Shown here: positions 1 through 8,573 of the stretch, piece after piece
Numbering within the stretch: position 1 is the stretch's first letter
Layout of the letters: each line of letters starts with the position of its first letter
Origin: Roseiarcus sp031367195
GTDB lineage: Bacteria > Pseudomonadota > Alphaproteobacteria > Rhizobiales > Beijerinckiaceae
Assembly (NCBI GenBank): GCA_031367195.1
Contig: JANLPL010000250.1
Location: 12,831-76,830, forward strand
Direction: 5' to 3'
DNA: 64,000 nt
Translations under genes and position numbers: made by a program
Notes under the pieces: model-generated
Databases searched by the model: none
The model's input: the letters and a program-made list of their open reading frames with translations, nothing else
Told to the model about the DNA's origin: nothing

Positions 1-724
1 CAGCGCCAGGCGCGGCGGCAACCAATATGTGATCAACGGCCAAAAGACTTTCATCACCAACGGCCAGACCGCCAATCTCGTCATCGTCGTCGCCAAGACC
101 GACCCCGCCGCCGGCGCCAGGGGCACCTCGCTGATCGTGGTCGAGACCGACGAGACAGAGGGTTTCGCGCGCGGGCGAAAGCTCGACAAGGTGGGTCTCG
201 ACGCGCAGGACACGTCCGAACTGTTTTTCAACGAAGCCCGCGTGCCGACCTCCAACCTGATCGGCGCCGACGAGGGTCAGGGTTTTGTGCAACTGATGCA
301 GCAATTGCCGCAGGAGCGGCTCAACATCGCGGTCGGGGGCATGGCGGTGATCGAGCGCGCCGTGCAACTGACCATCGACTACGTGAAGGAACGACAGGCG
401 TTCGGCCGCCGCATCCTCGATTTCCAGAATACGCAATTCGTGCTGGCGGAGTGCAAGACGGAGGCGAATGTCGGCCGCGTCTTCGTTGATCGGTTGATTG
501 GCCTGCATCTCGAAGGCAAGCTCGACGCGGCGACGGCCTCGATGGCGAAATACTGGGTCACCGACCTTGAATGCAAAATCGTCGACCGCTGCCTGCAATT
601 GTTCGGCGGCTACGGCTTCATGAACGAATACCCGATCGGGCGCATGTTCCGGGACACCCGCGTGCAGCGGATTTACGGCGGCACGAACGAGATCATGAAG
701 CTGTTGATCGCGAGGACGCTGTAG
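1..724 (+). CDS. acyl-CoA dehydrogenase, LCAD/IVD-like, 3' part only
   Basis: This is the C-terminal part of an FAD-dependent acyl-CoA dehydrogenase, which oxidises acyl-CoA to trans-2-enoyl-CoA and passes electrons to ETF. The frame is open from base 2, so the true start lies upstream of the window. The visible part begins in the middle beta-domain (GGNQYVINGQKTFITNG) and runs through the C-terminal helical domain (YVKERQAFGRRI) to the family ending YGGTNEIMK. In medium-chain enzymes the catalytic Glu sits in YEGT; here that position is Gly, and the motif LPQERL carries the Glu used by long-chain and isovaleryl-type enzymes. I therefore place it in the LCAD/IVD-like branch. The substrate cannot be read from the sequence. 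It ends 6 bases before a convergent SDR gene. Confidence 0.93.
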   Translation, partial: SARRGGNQYVINGQKTFITNGQTANLVIVVAKTDPAAGARGTSLIVVETDETEGFARGRKLDKVGLDAQDTSELFFNEARVPTSNLIGADEGQGFVQLMQQLPQERLNIAVGGMAVIERAVQLTIDYVKERQAFGRRILDFQNTQFVLAECKTEANVGRVFVDRLIGLHLEGKLDAATASMAKYWVTDLECKIVDRCLQLFGGYGFMNEYPIGRMFRDTRVQRIYGGTNEIMKLLIARTL

Positions 725-730
725 CTCCGC

Positions 731-1516
731 TCACATCCCCTCGCCCCCGTCCACCGTCAGAATCGTCCCCGTGATGTGTCGCGCGCGGGGGCTGAGCAGG
801 AACAGCACCGCCTCGGCGACATCCTCCGGCGTAGCGATCCGCCGCGCCGGAATGCCCGCCACCATCGCCTCGCGGTCGAGCCGGCCGGCGGCGAAATCGG
901 CCGCCACGCCCGGCGTCTCGATATGGCCGGGCGCGACGGCGTTGACCCTGACGCCGCGCGGCGTCCATTCCAGCGCCATCACCTTGGTCAGCATCTCCAG
1001 CGCCGCCTTCGAGGCGCCGTAGAGCCCGCATCCCAGCGCCGCCCGCGAGCCGGCGATGCTGGAGATGTTGACGATCCCCCCCTGCGCCCCGCGCGCGAAC
1101 ACGGATCGGGCAAAGGCCTGCGCGAGGAACAGCGGCCCCATGGCGTTGGCGCCAAAAATCGCCGCTGCTGCTTCCGGCGAGACCTCGACCAGCGGGGCAA
1201 GCGCGAACTGGGCGGCGTTATTGACGAGCCCGTCGAGCGCCCCGAACCGCGCGCTCGCCTCCTCGACGATGCGCCGACAGTCCCCGGGAGAACTGACGTC
1301 GGCGCATATCGCCAGCCCCCCCGCCTCGCGCGCGGCGGCCTCGGCCGCTGCCGCATTGCGCCCCACGACCGCCACCCGCGCTCCTTCGGCCGCAAGCGCG
1401 CGCAAGATTCCGCGCCCGAGCCCTTGCGAGCCGCCGGTGACGATAAAGCTCTTGCCGGAAAATTCGGGCCAGCGGGCCAAGCGCGGCTCCTTCACGCAAA
1501 CGGGATTGCCGCGCAT
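731..1516 (-). CDS. short-chain dehydrogenase/reductase (SDR) family oxidoreductase
   Basis: A classical SDR of 261 residues, a typical size for an NAD(P)-dependent alcohol/ketone oxidoreductase. The cofactor motif TGGSQGLG lies at residues 27-34, the NNAA motif follows in the middle, and the catalytic Ser region with YGASK (Tyr, Lys) is near residue 160. The C-terminus has the usual GTILTVDGG ending. The ATG start at 1516 lacks a clear ribosome binding site. The gene is divergent from the MFS gene at 1561, leaving only about 44 bases for both promoters. A fatty-acyl or polyketide substrate would fit the acyl-CoA dehydrogenase next door, but this is inference. Confidence 0.9.
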   Translation of the reverse strand: MRGNPVCVKEPRLARWPEFSGKSFIVTGGSQGLGRGILRALAAEGARVAVVGRNAAAAEAAAREAGGLAICADVSSPGDCRRIVEEASARFGALDGLVNNAAQFALAPLVEVSPEAAAAIFGANAMGPLFLAQAFARSVFARGAQGGIVNISSIAGSRAALGCGLYGASKAALEMLTKVMALEWTPRGVRVNAVAPGHIETPGVAADFAAGRLDREAMVAGIPARRIATPEDVAEAVLFLLSPRARHITGTILTVDGGEGM

Positions 1517-1560
1517 TAAAGCGCCGCGCGGACGACTTGGAAAGCGCTCCTCGCGCGCCT

Positions 1561-3261
1561 ATGTCCGCAGCCATGAGCGACGGGGCGGTGAACACGGGGA
1601 CGGCGACAGCGGGGCCAGCCGATTGCCCGCGCTCGGCATGGGCGGTGTTCGAAAGCCGGCCCTTCACGCGGATCTGGGGCGCGACCCAACTTGGCCTCGC
1701 CGGCATCGCCATGTCGGACGCCGCCTCCGTCTGGCTGATGACGAGCCTGGACGCCGACCCGCGCTCGGTGTCGCTGGTGCAGGTCGCCGCCTTCCTGCCG
1801 ATGTTCCTCCTCACGCTGCCGGCCGGCGCGCTGGTCGATATCGTCGAGCCGCGCCGCTTCCTGCTGGCGCTGGAGAGCTTTATCACCGCGCTGGTCGTCG
1901 TGTTCGCGCTGATGGTGACATTCAATCTGGCGACGGTCGGCTCGCTGCTTACGCTCACCTTTCTGCTCAGCGCGGCTTGGTCGGTCGCCGCGCCCGCCTG
2001 GGCGGCGTTGACGCCCCTGCTGGTGCCGCGCGACGACCTCGAAGGCGCGGCGGCCGCCAACACCATCGGATACAGCGCCAGCCGCGCCATCGGCCCCGCG
2101 CTCAGCGGCCGGCTGATCGCCTCGCTCGGCGTCGCCGCGCCGTTCTGGGGCTTTGCCCTAGCCAACGCCGTCAGCTTGGTCGCGCTGCTGATGTGGAAAC
2201 CCGCGCCGCATCGCCCGCGCGATCTGCCGGCCGAGCGGCTCATCAGCGCGGTGCGCGCCGGCCTGCGCCATTCCCTCTACAATCCGCATTTGCGCGCGAC
2301 TTTGGTGCGCACGCTCGCGGTCTTTCCCTTCGCGGCGGCCTTCCTGGCGCTGCTGCCGCTGGTCGCGCGCAGCCAGATGACCTCGGGGCCGCAAATCTAT
2401 GGCCTCCTGCTTGCGACGGCGAGCGTGGGCGCGGCGGCGGGTTCCGTCGTGCGGCCCTATATCAAGATCCGACTTGGGCCGGACCGCTACGTCGCCGTCG
2501 GCACGATCGCGCTGGCGACCGCCTTGACGCTGTTCGGCCTGTGCCACTCGTGGCCGTTCGCCTTCCTGGCCGCTTTTCTTGCCGGCGCGGGCTGGACCAT
2601 GGTGCTGGCCAGCCTCAGCCTGTCGGCGCAGATCGCGCTGCCGGATTGGGTGCGCGGGCGCGGACTGGCGGTGTTCCTCACCACGGTGTTCGGCGCGATT
2701 GTGGTCGGAAGCTTCGTCTGGGGCTGGACTGCGGCGCATCTGGGCCTGCCGGCGGCGCATTTCCTCGCCGCCGCTGGAGCTATCGCCTTCATTCCGCTGA
2801 CCTGGCGGTGGCGCCTGCAAACCGCCGAGGGCGTCGATCTGTCGCCGTCGATGCACTGGCAGGCGCCGATTCTGGCGCACGAGGTGCGGGACGACAGCGG
2901 CCCGGTGCTCGTCACCCTGAGCTACAAGCTGGCCGGCGACGACCCCGATCGCTTCCTCGACGCGATCGAGGAGATCGGCAGGCAGCGGCGGCGCGACGGC
3001 GCCTATGCCTGGGGCGTTTTCGCCGATGTCGCGGAGAATAACGTCTATCTCGAAACCTTCCTGATCGGCTCCTGGCTGGAGGCGCGCTACCTGCGCCAAC
3101 GCGTCACCAAATCGGACCGCGAGCGGGAGGACCTCGTCAAGTCAATGCTCACCGAGCCGGCGACCCTGACGCTGATGCTCGCCTCCGACTCGCCCAAAAC
3201 AGGGGAAGAGACGCAGCCCGACATCAATTTCTACTTCACCACGTCTGAAACGACCGCCTGA
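1561..3261 (+). CDS. MFS transporter, MFS_3 (EntS-like) type with C-terminal soluble domain
   Basis: An inner-membrane major facilitator of 566 residues with about 11-12 hydrophobic segments, followed by a soluble C-terminal region of roughly 130 residues (HWQAPILAHEV onward, with RRRDGAYAWGVF). This arrangement is typical of the MFS_3 / transmembrane secretion effector family that includes the enterobactin exporter EntS. The cargo is unknown. I chose the ATG at 1561 (MSAAMSDG); an in-frame TTG at 1537 is also open but adds an unconvincing tail. The last 26 bases overlap the 3' end of the convergent quinone reductase gene. It has a close paralogue at 4715-6355, and the soluble domains match almost motif for motif (RRRDGAYAWG, ETFLI.SWLE). 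Confidence 0.88.
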   Translation: MSAAMSDGAVNTGTATAGPADCPRSAWAVFESRPFTRIWGATQLGLAGIAMSDAASVWLMTSLDADPRSVSLVQVAAFLPMFLLTLPAGALVDIVEPRRFLLALESFITALVVVFALMVTFNLATVGSLLTLTFLLSAAWSVAAPAWAALTPLLVPRDDLEGAAAANTIGYSASRAIGPALSGRLIASLGVAAPFWGFALANAVSLVALLMWKPAPHRPRDLPAERLISAVRAGLRHSLYNPHLRATLVRTLAVFPFAAAFLALLPLVARSQMTSGPQIYGLLLATASVGAAAGSVVRPYIKIRLGPDRYVAVGTIALATALTLFGLCHSWPFAFLAAFLAGAGWTMVLASLSLSAQIALPDWVRGRGLAVFLTTVFGAIVVGSFVWGWTAAHLGLPAAHFLAAAGAIAFIPLTWRWRLQTAEGVDLSPSMHWQAPILAHEVRDDSGPVLVTLSYKLAGDDPDRFLDAIEEIGRQRRRDGAYAWGVFADVAENNVYLETFLIGSWLEARYLRQRVTKSDREREDLVKSMLTEPATLTLMLASDSPKTGEETQPDINFYFTTSETTA

Positions 3262-3817
3262 CCTTGTCGCGGAATTCCTCGCGCGTCGCGGCGTCGGCTT
3301 TGTCCATGCCATAGGCCGCGAGATAGTCGAGCGGGGCGTCGGGGGCGACTAGCGGATGCAGATTGTGCCGCACGAACCGGCGCGGCAGGTCGCCGACCCG
3401 TTTCGTGCGCTCGCGATCCGCGCCATAGAGCACGACCGCGGCGAGCCGGCGCACATTATGCAGGCGCGGATAGAACACGCCTTCCTCGACCTCGAACACG
3501 ACGCCGCGCAGAAAAACCCGGTCGAAATAGCCTTTGAGAATGGCGGGCGGCCCATCGTGCCAGACCGGAAACACGAAGGCCAGCGCCTCCGCCGCCATCA
3601 GACTGCGGGCATAATGTTCGACGCCAATGCGGTTGGCCGGAGCCTCGAGATATTTGCGATAAGTCGCGCGCGGCAAAACCGGGTCGAAGTCTTCCGCGTA
3701 TAGATCGCAGGCGTCGACGAAATAGCCCCGCCCGACCAGGGTGGCGCAAACCTCGCGATACAGCGCCGAGGCGAAGCTGTCAGGAGAGGGGTGGGCGTGG
3801 ACGACGAGCGCGCGCAA
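3236..3817 (-). CDS. flavodoxin-fold NAD(P)H:quinone oxidoreductase family protein
   Basis: A 193-residue protein of the Flavodoxin_2 / NAD(P)H dehydrogenase (quinone) family, which uses FMN or FAD to reduce quinones by two electrons in the cytoplasm. The N-terminus has the family opening LVVHAHPSPDSF, and the middle has FVFPVWHDGPPAILKGYFD, the flavin-binding and dimer-interface signature. The start at 3817 is a TTG; it fits the N-terminus of the family exactly, because the flavodoxin strand begins immediately. Its 3' end overlaps the convergent MFS gene by 26 bases. It sits between two exporters, so a link to redox-active compounds is possible but unproven. Confidence 0.85.
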   Translation of the reverse strand: MRALVVHAHPSPDSFASALYREVCATLVGRGYFVDACDLYAEDFDPVLPRATYRKYLEAPANRIGVEHYARSLMAAEALAFVFPVWHDGPPAILKGYFDRVFLRGVVFEVEEGVFYPRLHNVRRLAAVVLYGADRERTKRVGDLPRRFVRHNLHPLVAPDAPLDYLAAYGMDKADAATREEFRDKVRRSFQTW

Positions 3818-3860
3818 TTTTCCCGCGGGGATGGTTTAGGGGCTGGAAGGATTTATGGCG

Positions 3861-3888
3861 CCAATTCCTTTAAGCCAATTCCTTTAAG
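3861..3888. repeat. perfect 14-bp tandem duplication
   Basis: The unit CCAATTCCTTTAAG occurs twice back to back in the intergenic gap (3818-3999) between the quinone reductase and the methyltransferase. It is AT-richer than its surroundings. It may be a slippage product or a doubled regulator-binding site; nothing else decides between these. Confidence 0.8.
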
Positions 3889-3999
3889 CAATCTCATCGG
3901 GCGGCGAGGCCGCCGGCCGTTCAAAATCGGCCCGGGATTGCATAACCCTGCGAGAGCCTCCATATCTTTGCAACGGATGTCAGCCGCGAACGAGCCCCC

Positions 4000-4731
4000 A
4001 TGTTCATGAACGTTGCCGAGGCCGCGCGGCGGCGGGTGCTGTCCAAGCTCGGTCTCGACCGGCTCGTGACGGCGGAATATCTCGACATCGCCGCCGGCCA
4101 TCGCGCCCATGCCGAGCTGCAACGCACGCCGGCGACGTTCCACATCGACGGCCTGACCATCGAGGCGCCGGGCGGCGTATATCATCCCACGCCCGAATCC
4201 AGCTCGATGCTGTTCATCCGCAACATTCAGGCGCTTGCCGCGCCGTCCTTTCCGCGCATGTTGGAAATCGGCACGGGTTGCGGCGCTATCGCGCTGTTTG
4301 TAGCCCATCGCTGGGGCGGCTATGTCGTGGCGACCGACATTTCCGCGACGACGTTGGCCTCCGCTGAGGCCAACGCCCGCCGCAACGGCCTGTCGCCGCG
4401 CCTCGTCCAGTCCGATCTGTTCAAGTCGGTGGGGGAGGGCGATTTCGACCTCGTCGTATTCAACACGCCGCTGATCGACAAGGCGCCCGAGGACGATCTG
4501 GAGCGCCAGAGCCTGTGCGATCCCGGCGGCCGACTGCTGCGCGCTTATCTCGACGGGCTCGCCGGCGCGCTGGCGCCGGGCGGCGTCGCGCTGTTTGGAA
4601 TCTGCTGCAACACGGCCTATCAACGGATCGAGGAGGTCGATCTCGATTTCGAGATCGTCGGGCTGGAGCTGATCGGCAAGGGGTTTTGGCGCGCGATTGT
4701 GGCCGCGCGACGCGTCACGCCGCCGGGCTGA
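4000..4731 (+). CDS. class I SAM-dependent methyltransferase, PrmC/HemK-like fold
   Basis: A 243-residue protein with a Rossmann-fold methyltransferase domain. The SAM-binding motif I is MLEIGTGCGAIALFVA near residues 87-102, followed by the acidic VVATDIS. The motif IV position reads FNTPLID where N(5)-glutamine methyltransferases such as PrmC have NPPY, so the catalytic Asn is kept but the Pro-Pro-Tyr is not. That argues against a true PrmC and for a relative acting on another substrate. The start is ATG 4000; a second ATG two codons on is equally possible. The last 17 bases overlap the convergent MFS gene. Confidence 0.82.
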   Translation: MFMNVAEAARRRVLSKLGLDRLVTAEYLDIAAGHRAHAELQRTPATFHIDGLTIEAPGGVYHPTPESSSMLFIRNIQALAAPSFPRMLEIGTGCGAIALFVAHRWGGYVVATDISATTLASAEANARRNGLSPRLVQSDLFKSVGEGDFDLVVFNTPLIDKAPEDDLERQSLCDPGGRLLRAYLDGLAGALAPGGVALFGICCNTAYQRIEEVDLDFEIVGLELIGKGFWRAIVAARRVTPPG

Positions 4732-6355
4732 AATGCTTTCGCCCGCGCTGCGGCGCGATGAGATGCGTGACGACGGGCGTTTCGACCAATAGCTGGCGTA
4801 CGCGCTCCTCGATGCGCCGGTCGGCGTTGGTCACGCGCTCGTAGAGATGCATCAGCTCCAACCAGCTCTCGATCAGGAAGGTTTCGGTATAGCGACCTTC
4901 CGTCGCGAGTTCTTCGAATATGCCCCAGGCATAGGCCCCGTCACGCCGGCGCTCGTGGCCGATCTCGCGCATGGCGCTTAAGAATTCATCGCGATGACCG
5001 GGGTCGATGCAATAGCGGATTGTCACCAGCGCCGGTCCCTGACTCCAGCCGACATCGAATGCGACGCGCGGCGAGCGCCAGTGCAGCGAGGGGGCGAGGT
5101 CGGCGCCGAGGCCGGATTGCAGCCGCGAGCCCCAGCTCATCGGAATCGCGAGCAGCGCGCCGGCCGCCGCCACATAAAGCGCGAGATCGACGCCGCGCAG
5201 CGCCGCGATCTGGCCCCAAAGCGCGCTGGCGAAGGTCGAGGCGCCGAAAATCGCGGTGAGAAAGATCGCCAGCCCCCGGCCGCGCACCCAGTTCGGCAGC
5301 GAAAGCTGAGCCGAGACATAAAGTGTCGAGATAATGAGCGTCCACATCGCGCCCGCGATCACGCAAGCCGCCAGCGCGCTGACCGGATCGCGCGCCAGCG
5401 CGAACATTGCCAGCGCGACCGCCGTGCCGACGCTCGCGAAAGCCACCAGCGCATCCGGCCCAAGCCAGGCCTTCAGCCGCGACAGCGTGGCCGAGCCGAC
5501 GATGGCGCCGACGCCGATGGCGGCGAGCAGCAAGCCGTAAAACGCCGCGCCCTGCGCCGGTTGCGCGCGCGCGATCAGCGGTAGCAGCGCCCAATAGGCG
5601 CTGGCGAAGGGAAAGAAGGCGAGCGTTCGCACCAGCGTCGCGTGGAGATGGTGATTATGCCGCGCGTGGCGCACGCCGGTGCGGATCGCGCTCATGAAGC
5701 GCTCGGCCGGCAAACCGCTGGCGATGCGTCGGGGCGGTCGCCACCAGATCAGCGCGCCCAGGATCAACACATCGCTGATCGCGTTGATCCAGAACGGCGC
5801 CGACACCCCGACCCAGGCGATGACAAGGCCGCCGACCGCCGGACCGACCGCGCGGCTGACGTTATAGCCCGCCGTATTGGCCGCTACCGCCGCGTCGAGA
5901 TCGCGCGGCGGCACAAGCAGAGGCGCGATGGAAACCCACGCCGGCGCCGCCAGAGCGCCGCCGACGCCGAGCAGAAAAGTCGCGCCCAGCAACAGTTCGG
6001 GCGTCGCGAACCCCATCGACACCGCCGCCGCGAAAGTCGCGGAAACGACGAGAATCGCAATATTGACGCCGATCAGCAGGCGCCGCGCATCGACCAGATC
6101 GGTCAACGTCCCCGCGGGAATGGTGAACAGAAACAACGGCAGGCTGGTCGCGGTCTGGATCAGCGCGACCGTCATCGGTTCCCGGCTCATATTGGCCATG
6201 TACCAGCCGGTGGCGGTGTCGAACATGGCGATGCCGACGTTCGAGAGCGTGCTCGCCGCCCAGATCACCGCGAAGGCGAGGCTGGCGAACGCCCCCCAGC
6301 GTGACTCCGGCTCCCCCTCACGGGGCTGCGGCGGTTTTGTCTCCCGGCTCAACAC
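4715..6355 (-). CDS. MFS transporter, MFS_3 (EntS-like) type, paralogue of the 1561-3261 gene
   Basis: A 546-residue inner-membrane exporter of the same architecture as the gene at 1561: about 11-12 transmembrane segments, the conserved loop LPNWVRGRGLAIFLT, then a soluble C-terminal domain with RRRDGAYAWGIF and ETFLIESWLE. The two proteins are clearly paralogous along their whole length, including the LRATLVRTLAVFPFA-like segment in mid-protein, and are encoded in opposite directions. The 3' end overlaps the methyltransferase by 17 bases. Substrate and direction of transport are not visible from the sequence; efflux of a small molecule is the usual role of the family. Confidence 0.88.
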   Translation of the reverse strand: MLSRETKPPQPREGEPESRWGAFASLAFAVIWAASTLSNVGIAMFDTATGWYMANMSREPMTVALIQTATSLPLFLFTIPAGTLTDLVDARRLLIGVNIAILVVSATFAAAVSMGFATPELLLGATFLLGVGGALAAPAWVSIAPLLVPPRDLDAAVAANTAGYNVSRAVGPAVGGLVIAWVGVSAPFWINAISDVLILGALIWWRPPRRIASGLPAERFMSAIRTGVRHARHNHHLHATLVRTLAFFPFASAYWALLPLIARAQPAQGAAFYGLLLAAIGVGAIVGSATLSRLKAWLGPDALVAFASVGTAVALAMFALARDPVSALAACVIAGAMWTLIISTLYVSAQLSLPNWVRGRGLAIFLTAIFGASTFASALWGQIAALRGVDLALYVAAAGALLAIPMSWGSRLQSGLGADLAPSLHWRSPRVAFDVGWSQGPALVTIRYCIDPGHRDEFLSAMREIGHERRRDGAYAWGIFEELATEGRYTETFLIESWLELMHLYERVTNADRRIEERVRQLLVETPVVTHLIAPQRGRKHFSPAA

Positions 6356-6406
6356 CCTCTCCGCGACATGACCCCTCCCTCTGATATAGGGCGCTGATGT
6401 CGCGTT

Positions 6407-7045
6407 TCACCCCCGCGCCGCCAAAGCCGCCGCCACCTGCGCGCGCGACCAGACGCAGAGTTCGCGCTGCGGATAGGGGAAAACATAGTCGGGAATGCGG
6501 TAGAGCACCTCGCGCGGCAGCCGATAGGGCGGCTTGTAGAGGTCGATCAGCCGGAAGCCGCCGGGCGCGATGTCGGAATTGTCGAAATCGCTGACATTGA
6601 GATGCGTCGTCGTCATCAAGAAGCCGATGCGCGAGCGGCAAAAGCCTTCGAGCGCCGACCGGATCGCCGCCTCCGGCAGATGGAACAGGCAGTCGCGGCA
6701 GAACCAGAGATCGGCGTCGGGCAGCGGGTCGCTGGCGATGTCGCACCGGACAAAGCGCCGTGTTTCGTCGCCATAGCGGGTCCGGTTCGCCTCGACCAAC
6801 GGCGCCACGATGTCGCCGCCGATATAGCTGAAACCTTCAGGGAATTCGACCGCGCGCATCCAGTTGAAATCGCCGCAGGGCGCGTCGAACATCGACGCGA
6901 CGCGGAACGCGCGCAGAAATTTCGCCAGTTCGTGGCGCAGGTTGTAGGTATAGTCCAGGGTCGAGCCGTCGCCGCTGAGGCTCTCGTCGTTGCCCCAGTA
7001 GTTCGACGCGGCGTGGCCGGCGAACACGGATTGCAAGTCTTTCAC
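6407..7045 (-). CDS. class I SAM-dependent methyltransferase (last gene of five-gene operon)
   Basis: A 212-residue methyltransferase-like protein. Motif I is the variant MFDAPCGDFNWM near residue 50, followed by YIGGDIV, in which Asp would bind the SAM ribose. I set the start at GTG 7045 because it forms a GTGA overlap with the TGA of the upstream gene, as at the other junctions of this operon; the frame is open 21 codons further but reads a non-natural Arg-rich tail. The stop is followed by about 50 bases before the divergent-reading MFS gene end. It resembles small stand-alone methyltransferases found in polysaccharide loci; the substrate is unknown. Confidence 0.78.
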   Translation of the reverse strand: MKDLQSVFAGHAASNYWGNDESLSGDGSTLDYTYNLRHELAKFLRAFRVASMFDAPCGDFNWMRAVEFPEGFSYIGGDIVAPLVEANRTRYGDETRRFVRCDIASDPLPDADLWFCRDCLFHLPEAAIRSALEGFCRSRIGFLMTTTHLNVSDFDNSDIAPGGFRLIDLYKPPYRLPREVLYRIPDYVFPYPQRELCVWSRAQVAAALAARG

Positions 7046-7854
7046 GGGGCCTCCGGCGCGCCGGCGTTCCAGCGCGCGGTCAGTGCCGCGATCTCGTCCT
7101 GCGCGCATGTGCGCGCGAACCCGCCAAGCGCGCCGATTTCGTTAAACTGTTCGTGGAGAAACGAGCCCACCGGCGGCGCGACGTCGAAATCATAGGCCGT
7201 GCGGCGCAGCAACTCGCTCCATAGATGCACCATGTCCGAGCGCGCCGCCGCCTCGGCGACAGCCTCGCGTTCGCGCGGGTCGAACAGGCGCCAGAACTCG
7301 TCGGGCGCGATTGGGTAAAAGCGCTCCGGCGCCGCCGCGCTGGCATAGACGCCCTGCGCCTCGGCGATTTCGGTCAACAGATACGGCCCGATCGCGCCCC
7401 AGCCGATCTCGCGCCCTTCGGCCGCCCGCGCGTGGGCGAGCATTTCGGCGAGCACGGGGCTCTCCTGGGGCAGCCGCAACACCGCATTGTTGATCAGCGC
7501 CTTGCCCTTCGCCTCTGCCTGACAGCCCCAGATCAAGGGCGCGTCGAGCCCGCCGGGTCGCAGCGCCAGCATGTCCGCATCGACCCAGCACAGGTTTTCG
7601 CGCGCCATCATCTCATAGCGGAAACGGTCGGAGAAGGTCGCCAGCGACGCCCGCCCGCCGACGCGGTAGCGCTGCATCAGCCCGGAATCGGGGCAGATTT
7701 CGCGCGCATCGCGCCACGCCACGCCCTCGGGCAGGTCGAGGCGAGCGTCGTAGCTGAACAGCGCGAGATCCGCGCCGCGCTTAGGGAACGAGGCGAGGCA
7801 GGCGCGAATCAGCCCCGGCAGCGGCCCGTGCCAGAAGGTGGCGAAGCCGCTCAA
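7042..7854 (-). CDS. glycosyltransferase-like protein with DXD motif (GT32/alpha-1,4 type)
   Basis: A 270-residue protein beginning FATFWHGPLPGLIRACLASF, as in bacterial proteins related to the GT32 and alpha-1,4-glycosyltransferases (DXD sugar-binding fold). The key motif is CWVDADMLALR, whose Asp-Ala-Asp would bind the metal and nucleotide sugar. NNAVLRLP and GPYLLTE are further family-like blocks. I placed the start at TTG 7854, which forms a TTGA overlap with the stop of the upstream methyltransferase; the open frame runs several hundred bases further upstream but only as a shadow of that gene. No membrane segment is visible, so it should act on the cytoplasmic side. It is sandwiched between two methyltransferases. 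Confidence 0.78.
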   Translation of the reverse strand: MSGFATFWHGPLPGLIRACLASFPKRGADLALFSYDARLDLPEGVAWRDAREICPDSGLMQRYRVGGRASLATFSDRFRYEMMARENLCWVDADMLALRPGGLDAPLIWGCQAEAKGKALINNAVLRLPQESPVLAEMLAHARAAEGREIGWGAIGPYLLTEIAEAQGVYASAAAPERFYPIAPDEFWRLFDPREREAVAEAAARSDMVHLWSELLRRTAYDFDVAPPVGSFLHEQFNEIGALGGFARTCAQDEIAALTARWNAGAPEAP

Positions 7855-8573
7855 AGAATCCGCGCCAGCACGTTGCGGCTCACGTCCTCCCAATCGGAGA
7901 ACAAAGTCTCCGTCGCCAGATGCCCCAGCGCGACATATTCGCAATAGACGTCGAAGATCCAACTCGCATTGATGTCGTCGAGCACTAGATGCTTGCCGCG
8001 CCCGCCCCGCGCCAGCCGCAGGCAGTTGGATATGTCGGCGCGACACAATTCGTCGGTGTGGCCGCCGTCGACGTGGAACAGGTCGAACTCCAGCCCCGGC
8101 ACATGTGTCGCCAGCCGCGGCAGCGCCTCGCGCGAATCGCCGCGCCAGAACCGCACTCGGCCGGGGAATTCCTGCGCGAGAAAGGCGACGCAGGGCTCGA
8201 CATAGCCGTGAACGCAGATATCTACGCCATGCCAGACGAGATCGGGATTGGCCGACAGACACAGCAAGGCGCCATGGCCGGCGTTGACGCCGACCTCCAG
8301 CATCGACCGTTTGAAGCGGGCGGCCCGCCACAGATTTCGACGCGCGGGGGCGAGGCTGGGGTCGGGCGCGTCGGGGACTTCCGCCGCGCGGTCCCAATAG
8401 AACAACCCGCCCTCGATCGTCTCGCCGCTTTCGCGCACCAGCGCGTTGAGCCGGGCGAGACGGCCGAGGAAACTCGCCGAAAATTGCTCGACCGCCGTGC
8501 CGCGGTCGAGCTGGTAATCGCGGATTTCGGACGGTTTTAGCGGCCGGCCGGGGAGGAGGGTGCGGCCTGTCAC
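7851..8573 (-). CDS. class I SAM-dependent methyltransferase (Methyltransf_24-like)
   Basis: A 240-residue protein with the methyltransferase motif SMLEVGVNAGHGALLCL and a second block DLFHVDGGHTDELC, typical of the Methyltransf_24 group that includes enzymes modifying sugars and antibiotics. HLVLDDIN follows. The start is GTG 8573, in a GTGA overlap with the stop of the upstream secreted-protein gene; the longer frame upstream reads only Arg-rich shadow sequence. Its own stop overlaps the glycosyltransferase start. The tight overlaps imply translational coupling of the whole operon, and the location suggests a role in modifying a glycan or glycosylated protein. Confidence 0.8.
   Translation of the reverse strand: MTGRTLLPGRPLKPSEIRDYQLDRGTAVEQFSASFLGRLARLNALVRESGETIEGGLFYWDRAAEVPDAPDPSLAPARRNLWRAARFKRSMLEVGVNAGHGALLCLSANPDLVWHGVDICVHGYVEPCVAFLAQEFPGRVRFWRGDSREALPRLATHVPGLEFDLFHVDGGHTDELCRADISNCLRLARGGRGKHLVLDDINASWIFDVYCEYVALGHLATETLFSDWEDVSRNVLARIL

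Noticed and set aside
7855..8397. Upstream extension of the glycosyltransferase frame
   Set aside because: It lies wholly inside the methyltransferase gene and reads Arg-rich sequence; the TTGA overlap at 7854 gives a natural start.
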